64,000 nt of DNA from CAVYUC01 sp963783085 (lineage in GTDB: Bacteria > Bacteroidota > Bacteroidia > Bacteroidales > Prolixibacteraceae), in assembly GCA_963783085.1 (NCBI GenBank), contig CAWAMJ010000013.1, forward strand, positions 26,715-90,714, in the 5' to 3' direction. Of the stretch, positions 18,160-26,591 are shown piece by piece. Numbering within the stretch: position 1 is the stretch's first letter; the number at the start of each line of letters is the position of its first letter. The translations under genes and the position numbers were made by a program. The notes beneath the pieces were generated by a model that was not told the origin of the DNA, ran no database searches, and saw only the letters and a list, made by a program, of their open reading frames with translations.

Positions 18160-19434
18160 ATGAAACTGAAGATTCTGTTAATTCTTCTGGCTTTGCCTTT
18201 TCTAACCAAAGCACAAATAACATTCAGCGATTATTTTCAGGATAAATCTTTGCGTTTTGATTTTAACCTGGCCGGGAATTTCAATGAGATATATGTTTTT
18301 CCGGTGCAGATGAAACAAGAACCTTTTTGGGCGGGTTCGAAAAAAAACCTGACCAACACATTTGATTATGGAATTTATCAAATAAAAATGCTCGACTCAA
18401 CATCAGGCGCTCTGTTATTTTCGAAAGGGTTCACCACCCTTTTCGATGAATGGCAAAAAACAGACGAAGCCCGCCAACAAGTGAAAGCTTATCATCAGAC
18501 GGCAATTTTACCTTTCCCATTAAAAAAAATGATTCTGGAAATTGACGTCCGGCAAAAAGACGGAAATTTCAAATCAATTTATTCCACTGAAATTGATCCC
18601 GAAAATTATTTTATTTTGAAAGAGAAACCCGCCCCGTTTCAAACCGTTGAAATACTGAAAAACGGTGATTCTGAAAACCACGTCGATTTGATTATCCTTG
18701 CCGAAGGATACACCAAAAATGAGATGGAAAAATTTATCGGTGATGCAAAAAGAGTGACGGGATATTTATTTGAAGAAGAGCCTTTTAAATCGAAAAAGAA
18801 CAAGTTTAATGTTACAGCGGTATGCACATCGTCTGAAGAATCGGGAACAGATGTTCCCGGGGAAAATATCTATAAAAACACCCGTTTTAATTCTTCTTTT
18901 TACACATTCGACACACCGAGGTATTTAACAATCAGTGATCTAAAATCAGTATATGATGCAGCAGCAATTGTTCCGCACGACCAAATTTATGTTTTGGTGA
19001 ATACCGGCAAATATGGAGGCGGAGGTTTTTACAACAACATCAATGTTTGTTCTTCTGACAATTCATCGACTAAAGAAGTTTTTGTGCACGAATTTGGTCA
19101 CGGGTTTGCCGGCCTTGGAGACGAATACTATACTTCTTCAGTAGCTTTCGGTGAATATTATAATTTCGATGTGGAACCGTGGGAGCCTAATTTAACAACA
19201 TTAGTCGATTTTGAAAAAAAATGGAAAGCAGAAGTGAGTGATTCAGTTCCGGTTCCTACTCCACGGATTGCAAAATATGAAAACACAGTTGGCGCTTTCG
19301 AAGGAGGCGGATATGTTGAAAAAGGAGTTTACAGTCCTTTTATGGATTGCCGAATGAAAAGTAATGTTGCCAAACATTTTTGCCCGGTTTGTCAGGAGGC
19401 CATAATCAATATGATTTCCTACTATTCGGAATAA
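18160..19434 (+). CDS. M64-family zinc metallopeptidase, exported
   Basis: A signal peptide occupies residues 1-19 (cleavage after TKAQ). An N-terminal beta-rich domain precedes the peptidase domain. This contains the zinc site His310-Glu311-x-x-His314 in VHEFGHGFAGLGDEY, the arrangement of family M64 (IgA peptidase from Clostridium ramosum). Length of 424 residues is usual for Bacteroidota members. The family name comes from one characterised protease. Cleavage of IgA by this protein is not implied, since the organism looks environmental. It is likely periplasmic or secreted. Confidence 0.88.
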   Translation: MKLKILLILLALPFLTKAQITFSDYFQDKSLRFDFNLAGNFNEIYVFPVQMKQEPFWAGSKKNLTNTFDYGIYQIKMLDSTSGALLFSKGFTTLFDEWQKTDEARQQVKAYHQTAILPFPLKKMILEIDVRQKDGNFKSIYSTEIDPENYFILKEKPAPFQTVEILKNGDSENHVDLIILAEGYTKNEMEKFIGDAKRVTGYLFEEEPFKSKKNKFNVTAVCTSSEESGTDVPGENIYKNTRFNSSFYTFDTPRYLTISDLKSVYDAAAIVPHDQIYVLVNTGKYGGGGFYNNINVCSSDNSSTKEVFVHEFGHGFAGLGDEYYTSSVAFGEYYNFDVEPWEPNLTTLVDFEKKWKAEVSDSVPVPTPRIAKYENTVGAFEGGGYVEKGVYSPFMDCRMKSNVAKHFCPVCQEAIINMISYYSE

Positions 19435-19439
19435 GGCAA

Positions 19440-19473
19440 AAAAATGGAGTTGAGGCTGTTCAACTCCATTTTT
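19440..19473. terminator. Bidirectional terminator between M64 and DUF6249 genes
   Basis: A 14-bp stem, AAAAATGGAGTTGA (19440-19453) with TCAACTCCATTTTT (19460-19473), closes a 6-base loop between convergent genes, with A- and T-runs on both sides. Confidence 0.85.
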
Positions 19474-19492
19474 ATCAAACATTATTTTTTAC

Positions 19493-19816
19493 TTATTCTT
19501 TTTTCATCAATGCACCGGTCAGGAAATGAGCAATAATTAATCCTACTCCGCCAAAGAACAGAATCATTGTAAAAAATGCAGCTACTTCATTAATCACTGT
19601 TGAAAGAGCGTAACCAGTTATAACTCCCACCGAAAGTGCAATCAAAAATGTTCCCCATTTCAGTAAGTTATATTTTGATGGTGTTGTTCTAAAAATCCCG
19701 GCATCCAAACCTTTTTCAACAAGGGCCAACCTTTCTTTTGTGCGGGTTGTCCAGTAAACATACAGTATGGCAAAAATTCCGAGAAAAAACGAGATTGGTA
19801 CAAAAATTCCTTCCAT
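19493..19816 (-). CDS. Small membrane protein, DUF6249-like
   Basis: The 107-residue protein has a hydrophobic N-terminus (residues 4-22), a basic cytoplasmic stretch containing the conserved-looking ERLALVEKG, and two further membrane segments at about 50-70 and 76-98. This is the layout of DUF6249 proteins, often found near ECF sigma genes in Bacteroidota. It is divergent from an ECF sigma gene here. Function is unknown; a membrane-stress accessory role is only a guess from position. Confidence 0.6.
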   Translation of the reverse strand: MEGIFVPISFFLGIFAILYVYWTTRTKERLALVEKGLDAGIFRTTPSKYNLLKWGTFLIALSVGVITGYALSTVINEVAAFFTMILFFGGVGLIIAHFLTGALMKKE

Positions 19817-19911
19817 GATATTTTAGTTTTAAATTGTTAATATTTCGATTTTCTGCCCTTTGGACGCAACATTAATTGACCGGTTACAATATTTTTAAGA
19901 TTTCTTTTCAA

Positions 19912-19919
19912 TACTTTTG
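19912..19919 (+). promoter_or_regulatory. -7 box for the ECF sigma gene
   Basis: TACTTTTG matches TAnnTTTG and is followed by TAACCAGA. The 13-base string TTTTGTAACCAGA (19915-19927) recurs at 20513-20525 upstream of the next gene, so it may instead be part of an ECF-type autoregulated promoter. Confidence 0.5.
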
Positions 19920-19953
19920 TAACCAGAGACTTCAATTTTCGTCAAAGTGGCAG

Positions 19954-20520
19954 ATGGAACAAAAAGATGATAGTTATTACATTGAAAAAGTAATTGGCGG
20001 ACAGGCAAATTATTTTTCATATATCGTTGAAAAATATCAGAACATTGTATTTTCCATCGCATTAAAAGTTCTTGGAAATCGTGAAGATGCTGAAGAAATG
20101 GCGCAGGAGAGCTTTATAAAAGCGTATAAATCGTTGCACACTTTTAAAGGGAAAGCAAAATTTTCGACCTGGCTTTACCGGATTACCTATAATAATTGTA
20201 TTTCGGAAGTCAGAAAAAAGAAACAGTATTTTACATCAACGGAGGATGTTCAGATTAGAGACGAAGCTGAGGAAATGAACTTTGATGGTATTCCCGAAGA
20301 AAACCGTGCAAAATATGTTCAGGCAGCTGTGAAAAAGCTACCGGAAGATGAGTACACGCTAATAATGATGTATTACTTTGAGGACCAAAGCGTTGAAGAA
20401 TTGAGCCAGGTAACGGGTCTGTCGCCGAGCAATACGAAGGTGAAACTGCACCGGGCGCGTAAAAAGCTCTACACGATTTTAAATGATATGTTGCAGGAAG
20501 AATTGTACACAATTTTGTAA
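19954..20520 (+). CDS. ECF-family RNA polymerase sigma factor
   Basis: A sigma-70 region 2 and region 4 only protein, about 188 residues from the chosen start. Region 2 includes ALKVLGNREDAEEMAQESF and KFSTWLYRITYN. Region 4 includes LSQVTGLSPSNTKVKLHRARKK. The ATG at 19954 is preferred over 19876 because a -7 box at 19912-19919 lies between them and homology begins at the later start. It is followed after 114 bases by a small membrane protein that may hold it inactive, as in sigma/anti-sigma pairs. The regulon is unknown. Confidence 0.88.
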   Translation: MEQKDDSYYIEKVIGGQANYFSYIVEKYQNIVFSIALKVLGNREDAEEMAQESFIKAYKSLHTFKGKAKFSTWLYRITYNNCISEVRKKKQYFTSTEDVQIRDEAEEMNFDGIPEENRAKYVQAAVKKLPEDEYTLIMMYYFEDQSVEELSQVTGLSPSNTKVKLHRARKKLYTILNDMLQEELYTIL

Positions 20521-20525
20521 CCAGA
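20513..20525 (+). promoter_or_regulatory. Second copy of the TTTTGTAACCAGA element
   Basis: This is identical over 13 bases to 19915-19927. It overlaps the sigma factor stop codon and lies 110 bases before the membrane-protein gene. It could be an ECF-dependent promoter element. Confidence 0.35.
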
Positions 20526-20634
20526 TGGTAATTTCTGTGTCTAACCATCGGAAGCGAAATAAAAAAGAGAAAATGTGCTTTGGATTTAAATGAAAAAGTT
20601 TTTCGCATTGCGAATATTATAAAAAACTAAAAAA

Positions 20635-21051
20635 ATGAAAACTTTTCAAGAAGATAAGGAATTGAGGGCTTTAATAAAAAGCATTCAACTGGATTCGCCG
20701 GAAAAGGATTTTTCAAAACGGGTGATGAACAGAATATTCGAGGAACAACCAGCGCTGGAGCAGGTTAAAGCAGAACGTATTTTCAGCAAAAGTTTCTGGA
20801 TTATACTCGGCCTTTTTGTTGCTTTAATTGCTGCCATGGTTATTTTTTCAGCAACGGGGGCAAACGGTGGCGGCGAGATTGAAAAATTATTGCCCGATTT
20901 AAGTTCAACAGCCGTATCGCAGGAATACAACAATATTTTCGACAAAATTACGGGCTTGCCCGCGAGCATTGCGGGGATAATGTTTGCTGCTTCGCTGCTT
21001 CTTTTCCTTGAAAGGTTTCTAAGTGCGAAAAGTTCGAAAATAGGTTTATAG
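20635..21051 (+). CDS. Small membrane protein, putative anti-sigma factor
   Basis: The 138-residue protein has a soluble N-terminal part of about 50 residues with a helical charged pattern, a membrane segment at about residues 52-71, a short extracytoplasmic loop, and a second membrane segment at about 109-127. The position directly after an ECF sigma gene suggests an anti-sigma role. No zinc-binding HxxxCxxC anti-sigma motif is visible, so the call rests on context only. A clear terminator follows. Confidence 0.55.
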   Translation: MKTFQEDKELRALIKSIQLDSPEKDFSKRVMNRIFEEQPALEQVKAERIFSKSFWIILGLFVALIAAMVIFSATGANGGGEIEKLLPDLSSTAVSQEYNNIFDKITGLPASIAGIMFAASLLLFLERFLSAKSSKIGL

Positions 21052-21071
21052 CGGATAGTTAAAAAGCTTTG

Positions 21072-21105
21072 AAATCCTGGCAGTTTTTGCCGGGATTTTT
21101 TTTGT
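21072..21105 (+). terminator. Terminator of the ECF sigma operon
   Basis: AAATCCTGGCA (21072-21082) pairs with TGCCGGGATTT (21088-21098), one G-U pair, 5-base loop, followed by a T-run. Confidence 0.85.
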
Positions 21106-21139
21106 TTTTTTCCTGAAGGTTCAAAATGATTAGCTGAAA

Positions 21140-22105
21140 TTAATAGCAGGTTTCTCTTTCGAGGTAATTTTCCACATACAAATCTACCCCCTCTTCCAGT
21201 TCTACAAACGATTTGGTATATCCGATTTCACGTAATTTTTTAATTTCGGCTTCGGTGAAATACTGATATCTTCCCCGCAGATCGACGGGAGTATCGATGA
21301 ACGAAATTTTCGATGGTAGATTCAGACTTTTAAAAACAGCCTGCGTTAAATCGAGAAACGAACGGGCTTTCCCTGTGCCAACATTGTATATGCCTGGATT
21401 TTCCTGGTTTTTCATAAAAAACAACATCACATCCACAATATCGTCAACAAAAATAAAATCGCGGCTTTGCTCGCCATCTCTGTAATCTTGATGATGAGAA
21501 CGGAACAACTTCATTTTCCCTGTTTCCTTTATTTTATTGTAAGCATGAAAAACCACGGAAGCCATCCTCCCTTTATGATACTCATTCGGACCATAAACGT
21601 TAAAAAATTTAAGTCCGGCCCAAAATGGCGGTGTACGGGCTTGTTTCAGTGCCCAAACATCAAAATCATGTTTCGACCAGCCATACAAATTCAGCGGTCG
21701 CAGATGGGTAACATGGCTGTGGTCATCTGAAAAACCGACTTCTCCGTTTCCATAGGTCGCTGCGGAAGATGCATAAAGTAAAGGAACCTGGATTTCTGAA
21801 CAAATATTCCACAACCGCTGGGAATAAATTAAATTTAATTGCTGGTACAAATCCGGTTCAAGGCCAACAGTATCGGTTCGGGCGCCCATGTGAAAAATAA
21901 AATCAACTTCCCGGGCATGTTTAATCAGCCATTTAAAAAAATCATCACGATCGATAAATTTCTTATATTTTTTCTGGAAAAGATTTATGTCTTTTGACGG
22001 ATCATCGAACCGATCGACCAGTACAAGGTCCGTAAATCCAAATTTATTTAGTTTGCCTGTTAAATAGCTGCCAATGAATCCGGCGGCTCCTGTAACTACT
22101 ATCAT
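21140..22105 (-). CDS. hldD: ADP-L-glycero-D-manno-heptose 6-epimerase
   Basis: This enzyme converts ADP-D-glycero-manno-heptose to the L-glycero form, the donor for the lipopolysaccharide inner core. It is an extended SDR enzyme with the NAD(P)-binding motif TGAAGFIGSYL at residues 5-15, the serine motif ASSAATYG and the catalytic pair Tyr-x-x-x-Lys in NLYGWSKHDFD. The HldD-type FFNVYGPNEYHKGRMASV segment follows. Length of 321 residues fits. It lies downstream of mqnD on the same strand with a 111-base gap, and fits with lpxB elsewhere in the window. Confidence 0.93.
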   Translation of the reverse strand: MIVVTGAAGFIGSYLTGKLNKFGFTDLVLVDRFDDPSKDINLFQKKYKKFIDRDDFFKWLIKHAREVDFIFHMGARTDTVGLEPDLYQQLNLIYSQRLWNICSEIQVPLLYASSAATYGNGEVGFSDDHSHVTHLRPLNLYGWSKHDFDVWALKQARTPPFWAGLKFFNVYGPNEYHKGRMASVVFHAYNKIKETGKMKLFRSHHQDYRDGEQSRDFIFVDDIVDVMLFFMKNQENPGIYNVGTGKARSFLDLTQAVFKSLNLPSKISFIDTPVDLRGRYQYFTEAEIKKLREIGYTKSFVELEEGVDLYVENYLERETCY

Positions 22106-22216
22106 TTTTCAAAGTGGTTAAAATTGGTTCAGCAAATAATTTCGTTTTAAGCAAGTGGCACAAAAAGAACTTGTAAATTCCAGAAATATTGCTCAAAAAC
22201 TTCAATTTTTGCATTT

Positions 22217-23047
22217 TTAAACAACGAACAAATCATCAGGTACAGATGGCACCAGTTTGCGAAGGGTTGCTTGTTCGTATAATTTTTGTATTGCTTTTTT
22301 ACCGTCTTCTCCAAAGTCGGTTGTGAAATCGTTTACATGCCAGTCAATAAGCTTTTGCATTGATTCATTAGTTAACCCGCGGGCATGCTTTTTTATAAAT
22401 TCTGCAGCCGAATCCGGATTCTCTTTGGCAAATTCGATGCTGCGCTTTACCACCCGTTCTATCTTTTTTTGCGTTTGGTCATCAATATTGCGACTAACAG
22501 CAATACCTTTCAGCGGCACCGGAAGCCGGTTTTTTTCCTCCCAGTTTCCACCTAAATCAATAATTTTCTTCAATCCTTTATTTTCGTATGTGAAATTTTG
22601 TTCGTCTAAAATAATTCCGGCATCAACTTCCCCTTCCAAAACTGCTTCCGCAATTTCAAAATAATGGTATTCTCTTATTTCTTTTACTTGTGCAAATTCA
22701 ATATTTAGCAACAAACTCGAAGCATCGTATTTTCCGGGTATTGCCACCGTTAAATCATACACTTCATTCGGATGAATTTTCTTTTTTCCAACTAAAAGCG
22801 GTCCGTTTTCCGGGCTCATGGTGCTGCCTGAAGTTATCAGCTTGTATACATCAGCAATAAAAGCAAATGCATTGAAGCTGAGCTTTACAATATCGAATGA
22901 ATGATTAAAAGCTTGCCGGTTTAGCTGTTCAGTACCGGTAACAACAACATCAAATTCCAATCCTTCGGTATCTACTTTTTGATGAGTCATTGCATCGAAA
23001 ATAAATGTATCGTACGGACGGTCCGAAAATCCCACAGAAAACTTCAT
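22217..23047 (-). CDS. mqnD: 1,4-dihydroxy-6-naphthoate synthase (futalosine pathway)
   Basis: MqnD converts cyclic dehypoxanthinylfutalosine to 1,4-dihydroxy-6-naphthoate in the alternative route to menaquinone. The protein has the periplasmic-binding-like fold of the family: the opening FSVGFSDRPYDTFIFDAM, a GTEQLNRQAF segment, the glycine-rich GPLLVGKKKI and a late ARGLTNESMQKLIDWHV. Length of 276 residues fits. It follows mqnB by 30 bases and has its own -7 box in that gap. Together they show that quinone synthesis here uses futalosine rather than the MenFDHCEB route. Confidence 0.93.
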   Translation of the reverse strand: MKFSVGFSDRPYDTFIFDAMTHQKVDTEGLEFDVVVTGTEQLNRQAFNHSFDIVKLSFNAFAFIADVYKLITSGSTMSPENGPLLVGKKKIHPNEVYDLTVAIPGKYDASSLLLNIEFAQVKEIREYHYFEIAEAVLEGEVDAGIILDEQNFTYENKGLKKIIDLGGNWEEKNRLPVPLKGIAVSRNIDDQTQKKIERVVKRSIEFAKENPDSAAEFIKKHARGLTNESMQKLIDWHVNDFTTDFGEDGKKAIQKLYEQATLRKLVPSVPDDLFVV

Positions 23048-23063
23048 GATGTTAAAATTTGGA

Positions 23064-23071
23064 CAAAGGTA
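23064..23071 (-). promoter_or_regulatory. -7 box for mqnD
   Basis: On the minus strand this reads TACCTTTG, a full -7 match, 17 bases upstream of mqnD and inside the 30-base mqnB-mqnD gap. It may allow separate transcription of mqnD. Confidence 0.5.
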
Positions 23072-23077
23072 AAAAAA

Positions 23078-23764
23078 TCAGTTAACCGGTACCGCGACGT
23101 TTTTAAGTACTTTAAGCAGCGAATTTCTCAGATTTTCAAGCGCCAATGGTATATCCCAATGCAAAGGCCCGCGGGGCTCGATAAAATTTGAAATGGCCCT
23201 GATCTGAAAACAAGGTATGCCAAACCAGTTGCAAACATAAAAAACAGCAGCACCTTCCATGGTTTCTACATGTGCAATAAATTTCTCATTTAATTCTTTT
23301 ATACTTGCGCTTTTACCATGGCTTTTATTGGCAGTAATTCCCCGAACTTTCTTTAAATTAAACAATCCTCCGCTATTGGAAGCTTTTAACAAACCTCCCT
23401 GGAACGGGAATTCATTTTCGTTTACAAATCCAGATTCAAATAATGTTAGAAAATTTTCTCTGTTTTCAACACCCAAATCGCTGAATTCTTCACTAACCAC
23501 ACTGACTACTTCGCCAATTTTTAATTCACTGGTAAGGCTGCCGGCTAAGCCGATACTGATAACCAGGTCGTATTTATTCAGGTGTAATGCATTGGTTAAA
23601 TGAAATGTAGCAAAAGTAGTTCCAATACCGGTAACTAAAATGTCAATCTCCTTGTCTTCAATCCGATACCTTTTCAGCAAGTTGCCATTTTCATTCACCA
23701 GTTCCAATTCGTCGGCCAGCAGGTTTACCTCCATCCAGGTTGCCGAAACTAATAAAATCTTCAT
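23078..23764 (-). CDS. mqnB: Futalosine hydrolase
   Basis: MqnB removes hypoxanthine from futalosine to give dehypoxanthine futalosine. It belongs to the nucleoside phosphorylase/hydrolase (MTA/SAH nucleosidase) fold, seen in the opening MKILLVSATWMEV, the glycine-rich SIGLAGSLTSELKIGEVV and the late VETMEGAAVFYVCNW with the substrate-binding Met-Glu. Residues FQIRAISNFIEPR carry the catalytic acid region. Length of 228 residues is typical. It lies directly upstream of mqnD, which supports the pathway assignment. Other genes (mqnA, mqnC, mqnE) are not in the window. Confidence 0.93.
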   Translation of the reverse strand: MKILLVSATWMEVNLLADELELVNENGNLLKRYRIEDKEIDILVTGIGTTFATFHLTNALHLNKYDLVISIGLAGSLTSELKIGEVVSVVSEEFSDLGVENRENFLTLFESGFVNENEFPFQGGLLKASNSGGLFNLKKVRGITANKSHGKSASIKELNEKFIAHVETMEGAAVFYVCNWFGIPCFQIRAISNFIEPRGPLHWDIPLALENLRNSLLKVLKNVAVPVN

Positions 23765-23839
23765 GTTTCAAAAATATTACCAATCAACTAATTTGTGAAA
23801 ACCATCTATCCATTCATACTTAATTTCTGAAAAAAAGTT

Positions 23840-23847
23840 AATCTTTG
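23840..23847 (+). promoter_or_regulatory. -7 box for folE
   Basis: AATCTTTG, one mismatch from TAnnTTTG. It ends one base before the upstream ATG at 23849, which argues that translation starts at the next in-frame ATG, 23870. Confidence 0.45.
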
Positions 23848-23869
23848 TATGAAATTTAATATCCAAAAT

Positions 23870-24493
23870 ATGGATTTACGTGAATTAAAAAGTTCGAACG
23901 GGTACGAGAGGATCGACAATTTTGATGAAAGCATTACTCAAGAACTTTCAAAAAATTACCGGAAAATTTTGCAATTGGTTGGTGAAAATATTTCGCGGGA
24001 AGGCCTCAATAAAACTCCGGAACGTGTTGCCAAAGCCATGCAGTTCCTTTTGCAGGGCTATAAAATCGATCCGGTTGAAATATTAAAATCGGCCATGTTC
24101 AAGGAAGATTACCGCCAAATGGTAATTGTAAAAGATATTGAGATTTATTCGTTATGTGAACATCATCTTTTACCATTTTTCGGGAAAGCACATGTTGCAT
24201 ACATCCCAAACGGCACCATTACCGGGTTGAGTAAAGTGGCAAGAGTGGTCGATGTTTTTGCCCGGCGGCTCCAGGTTCAGGAGCGGCTAACAACCCAGAT
24301 AAAAGATTGCATTCAGGATACGTTGAAACCACTGGGCGTGGCCGTGGTCATTGAAGCTCAACACCTGTGCATGCAAATGCGGGGTATACAAAAACAACAT
24401 TCCATAACAACCACTTCTGATTTTACAGGCGCATTCCAGAAAGACGCCACCCGTGATGAATTTATTAAACTGATAAGTACCAAATTCAGTTAA
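23870..24493 (+). CDS. folE: GTP cyclohydrolase I
   Basis: FolE converts GTP to 7,8-dihydroneopterin triphosphate, the first step toward tetrahydrofolate. Zinc ligands Cys96 and His99 (SLCEHHLLPF) and Cys167 (HLCMQMRG) are present. Also present are the family motifs GLSKVARVVDVFARRLQVQERLT and the N-terminal REGLNKTPERVAKA. Length of about 207 residues is usual. The ATG at 23870 is chosen because a candidate -7 box ends right at the earlier ATG (23849). The gene is divergent from mqnB. Confidence 0.94.
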   Translation: MDLRELKSSNGYERIDNFDESITQELSKNYRKILQLVGENISREGLNKTPERVAKAMQFLLQGYKIDPVEILKSAMFKEDYRQMVIVKDIEIYSLCEHHLLPFFGKAHVAYIPNGTITGLSKVARVVDVFARRLQVQERLTTQIKDCIQDTLKPLGVAVVIEAQHLCMQMRGIQKQHSITTTSDFTGAFQKDATRDEFIKLISTKFS

Positions 24494-24499
24494 TACCTG

Positions 24500-25618
24500 T
24501 TAAAAAAATTCGAGGCAAACCGGCGCTGGCACTTCCACTTCATTTCCTGTAAATTCCGGTATACCGGTATTTTTGTTTATCTGAAAAACAGTAATGTTAT
24601 TACTGCGTTCATTTGCTACCAGCAGGTATTTTCCATCGGGGCTCAACACAAAATTTCTGGGCCAGTTGCCGTTGGTTGAAACCGTTGCGATTTGCTTCAG
24701 CTTTTGATTTTCACTATCGATGGAAAATACGGCAACAGAATTATGGCCCCGGTTTGAACCGTATAAAAAACGCCCGTCGGGCGAAACGTGAATATCTGCA
24801 CAATAACTCGTCCCGTCAAAGCCGGGTGGCAAAGCAGAAACCGACTGAAACTCCTTCCATATTCCATTTTCGATTCTGCATGCAGTTACCGTTGAATTCA
24901 ATTCATTTATCACATAAATCACTTTGCCGTTCGGATGAAAATCAAAATGTCGGGGACCAGAACCTGGCGCTAACTTTACAAATTCCTGAGCATTCTTTCG
25001 AAGTTTGTTTCCATCAAGAATAAAAATATTCAGTTGGTCAGTTCCCAAGTCGGCATTAAAAACCTGATTACTGAAAGGTGAAAATTTGACAGAATGCGCG
25101 TGGGGCGACGATTGCCTTGATTTGTCAAATCCTGAACCCCGATTTTCAATTACAGATTTGGCAGGTTTCAAACTTCCATCGCCAGCTACCGGATACAACG
25201 AAACAGTTCCTCCTCCGTAAGCTGCAATGGCTACAAATTTGCCATCGCCTGAAACATCGACATGACATGGATCTTTTCCGTTGGATACCTGCTTGTTAAG
25301 GAAATGAAGGTTTCCGTTTTCACCGACTTTGTATGCTGAAATAAAACCACCGGATTCTTCCACAACTTCGGTGGCCCGGGTTACCACGTACAAATAATTT
25401 TTATCGGGAGAAAATTTAAAAAATGAGGGATCATCAACGGCTTTAAAAGTTTTCTCCAAAGAAATTGTTCCCCCGGCATCGTTGAAATTGCATAAATACA
25501 TACCTTCCGCACCTTCTGAGGTAAATGTGCCAACCAGTAAATTCAGTCCGTTTTTATTCTGTGCATGCACTGCGTAAGCAAGCACTGCAAACGTGAAAAC
25601 CAGCAGTATCCTTTTCAT
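24500..25618 (-). CDS. Lactonase-family seven-bladed beta-propeller, exported
   Basis: A signal peptide is visible (MKRILLVFTFAVLAYAVHAQ), so the start is placed at 25618; a longer frame to 25711 only adds unconserved residues. The mature part resembles the 6-phosphogluconolactonase (Pgl/YbhE) propeller family: the opening LLVGTFTSEGAEGMYL, SPDKNYLYVV repeats, SSPHAHSVKFSPF and PRHFDFHPNGKVIYVINEL. An export signal is at odds with a cytosolic pentose-phosphate role, so the true substrate, perhaps another lactone, is uncertain. It is divergent from a second propeller gene at 25735. Confidence 0.8.
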   Translation of the reverse strand: MKRILLVFTFAVLAYAVHAQNKNGLNLLVGTFTSEGAEGMYLCNFNDAGGTISLEKTFKAVDDPSFFKFSPDKNYLYVVTRATEVVEESGGFISAYKVGENGNLHFLNKQVSNGKDPCHVDVSGDGKFVAIAAYGGGTVSLYPVAGDGSLKPAKSVIENRGSGFDKSRQSSPHAHSVKFSPFSNQVFNADLGTDQLNIFILDGNKLRKNAQEFVKLAPGSGPRHFDFHPNGKVIYVINELNSTVTACRIENGIWKEFQSVSALPPGFDGTSYCADIHVSPDGRFLYGSNRGHNSVAVFSIDSENQKLKQIATVSTNGNWPRNFVLSPDGKYLLVANERSNNITVFQINKNTGIPEFTGNEVEVPAPVCLEFF

Positions 25619-25734
25619 TGTTGTTATCTTTTTCAGGTTAAATATTTCACTTGAAATTATGAACATTTCATTCGCAAAACGCTTCTTATTAATGACATTT
25701 AAATCAAGCAAATAAATATAAAAATGTTTTGATT

Positions 25735-26559
25735 ATGAAAACAATTTTACTGGGCATTATCATCATTTTAGGCGCTTTTATAACAAAAGCACAGGAATTT
25801 CAGAAGGTTTGGGAATCATCGAAAGAGGTACTGAAAACTCCGGAATCAGTTCTGTACGATGAAGGAAACGACATTATTTATGTGGCTAACATCAACGGCG
25901 CGCCCACGGAAAAAGACGGCAACGGCTTTATCAGTATTCTGAATTCCGATGGCAGCGTTAAAACCCTTAAGTGGGTAGAGGGATTAGATGCGCCGAAAGG
26001 AATGGCTATTTCCAAAGGAAAGTTATATGTATCGGACATCGATAAACTGGTGGAAATAGATATTGAAAAGGGAAAAGTGTCAGACACCTACAATGCGCCG
26101 GATGCCGTTTTTTTAAACGATGTGGCTGCCAGTAACGACGGAAAGATATTTGTTTCAGATACCCGGACAGCGAGGATTTATGTTTTAAATGACGGAAACA
26201 TTTCAGTGTGGCTCGAAGGCGATCCTCTTAATTCCCCCAATGGATTATTGACAGAAAACGGGCAATTATATGTGGGCGACATGAACATCTACAAAGTCGA
26301 TATTTCTTCTAAAAAAGTTACTACCGTTGTGGAAGATGCAGGAGGTGTAGATGGGCTCGACAAGGATAACCAGGGAAATTTTGTTTATTCCAACTGGCCG
26401 GGAATGGTTTGGATTCACAAAAACGGAAAAAACATTAAACTGCATGATTCAACACAGCAGGAAATAAACACTGCCGACCTCGATTTTGCATCAAAATTAA
26501 ATCTCGTGTTGGTACCTACGTTTTATGATAATAGAATTGTAGCATATAAAATCAAATAA
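25735..26559 (+). CDS. SMP-30/gluconolactonase-like beta-propeller, exported
   Basis: A signal peptide (ILLGIIIILGAFITKAQ) is followed by about 250 residues of propeller repeats such as LYDEGNDIIYVANING, GKLYVSDIDKLVEID and NGQLYVGDMNIYKVD. These resemble SMP-30/gluconolactonase and NHL-type propellers. The start is the ATG at 25735; a TTG two codons earlier was not chosen. It is transcribed divergently from the lactonase-like gene with 116 bases between the starts. A shared role in lactone or sugar-acid handling in the periplasm is inference. Confidence 0.7.
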   Translation: MKTILLGIIIILGAFITKAQEFQKVWESSKEVLKTPESVLYDEGNDIIYVANINGAPTEKDGNGFISILNSDGSVKTLKWVEGLDAPKGMAISKGKLYVSDIDKLVEIDIEKGKVSDTYNAPDAVFLNDVAASNDGKIFVSDTRTARIYVLNDGNISVWLEGDPLNSPNGLLTENGQLYVGDMNIYKVDISSKKVTTVVEDAGGVDGLDKDNQGNFVYSNWPGMVWIHKNGKNIKLHDSTQQEINTADLDFASKLNLVLVPTFYDNRIVAYKIK

Positions 26560-26591
26560 ATACAGGTAAAAAATGCCAAATCGTAGAGCCT

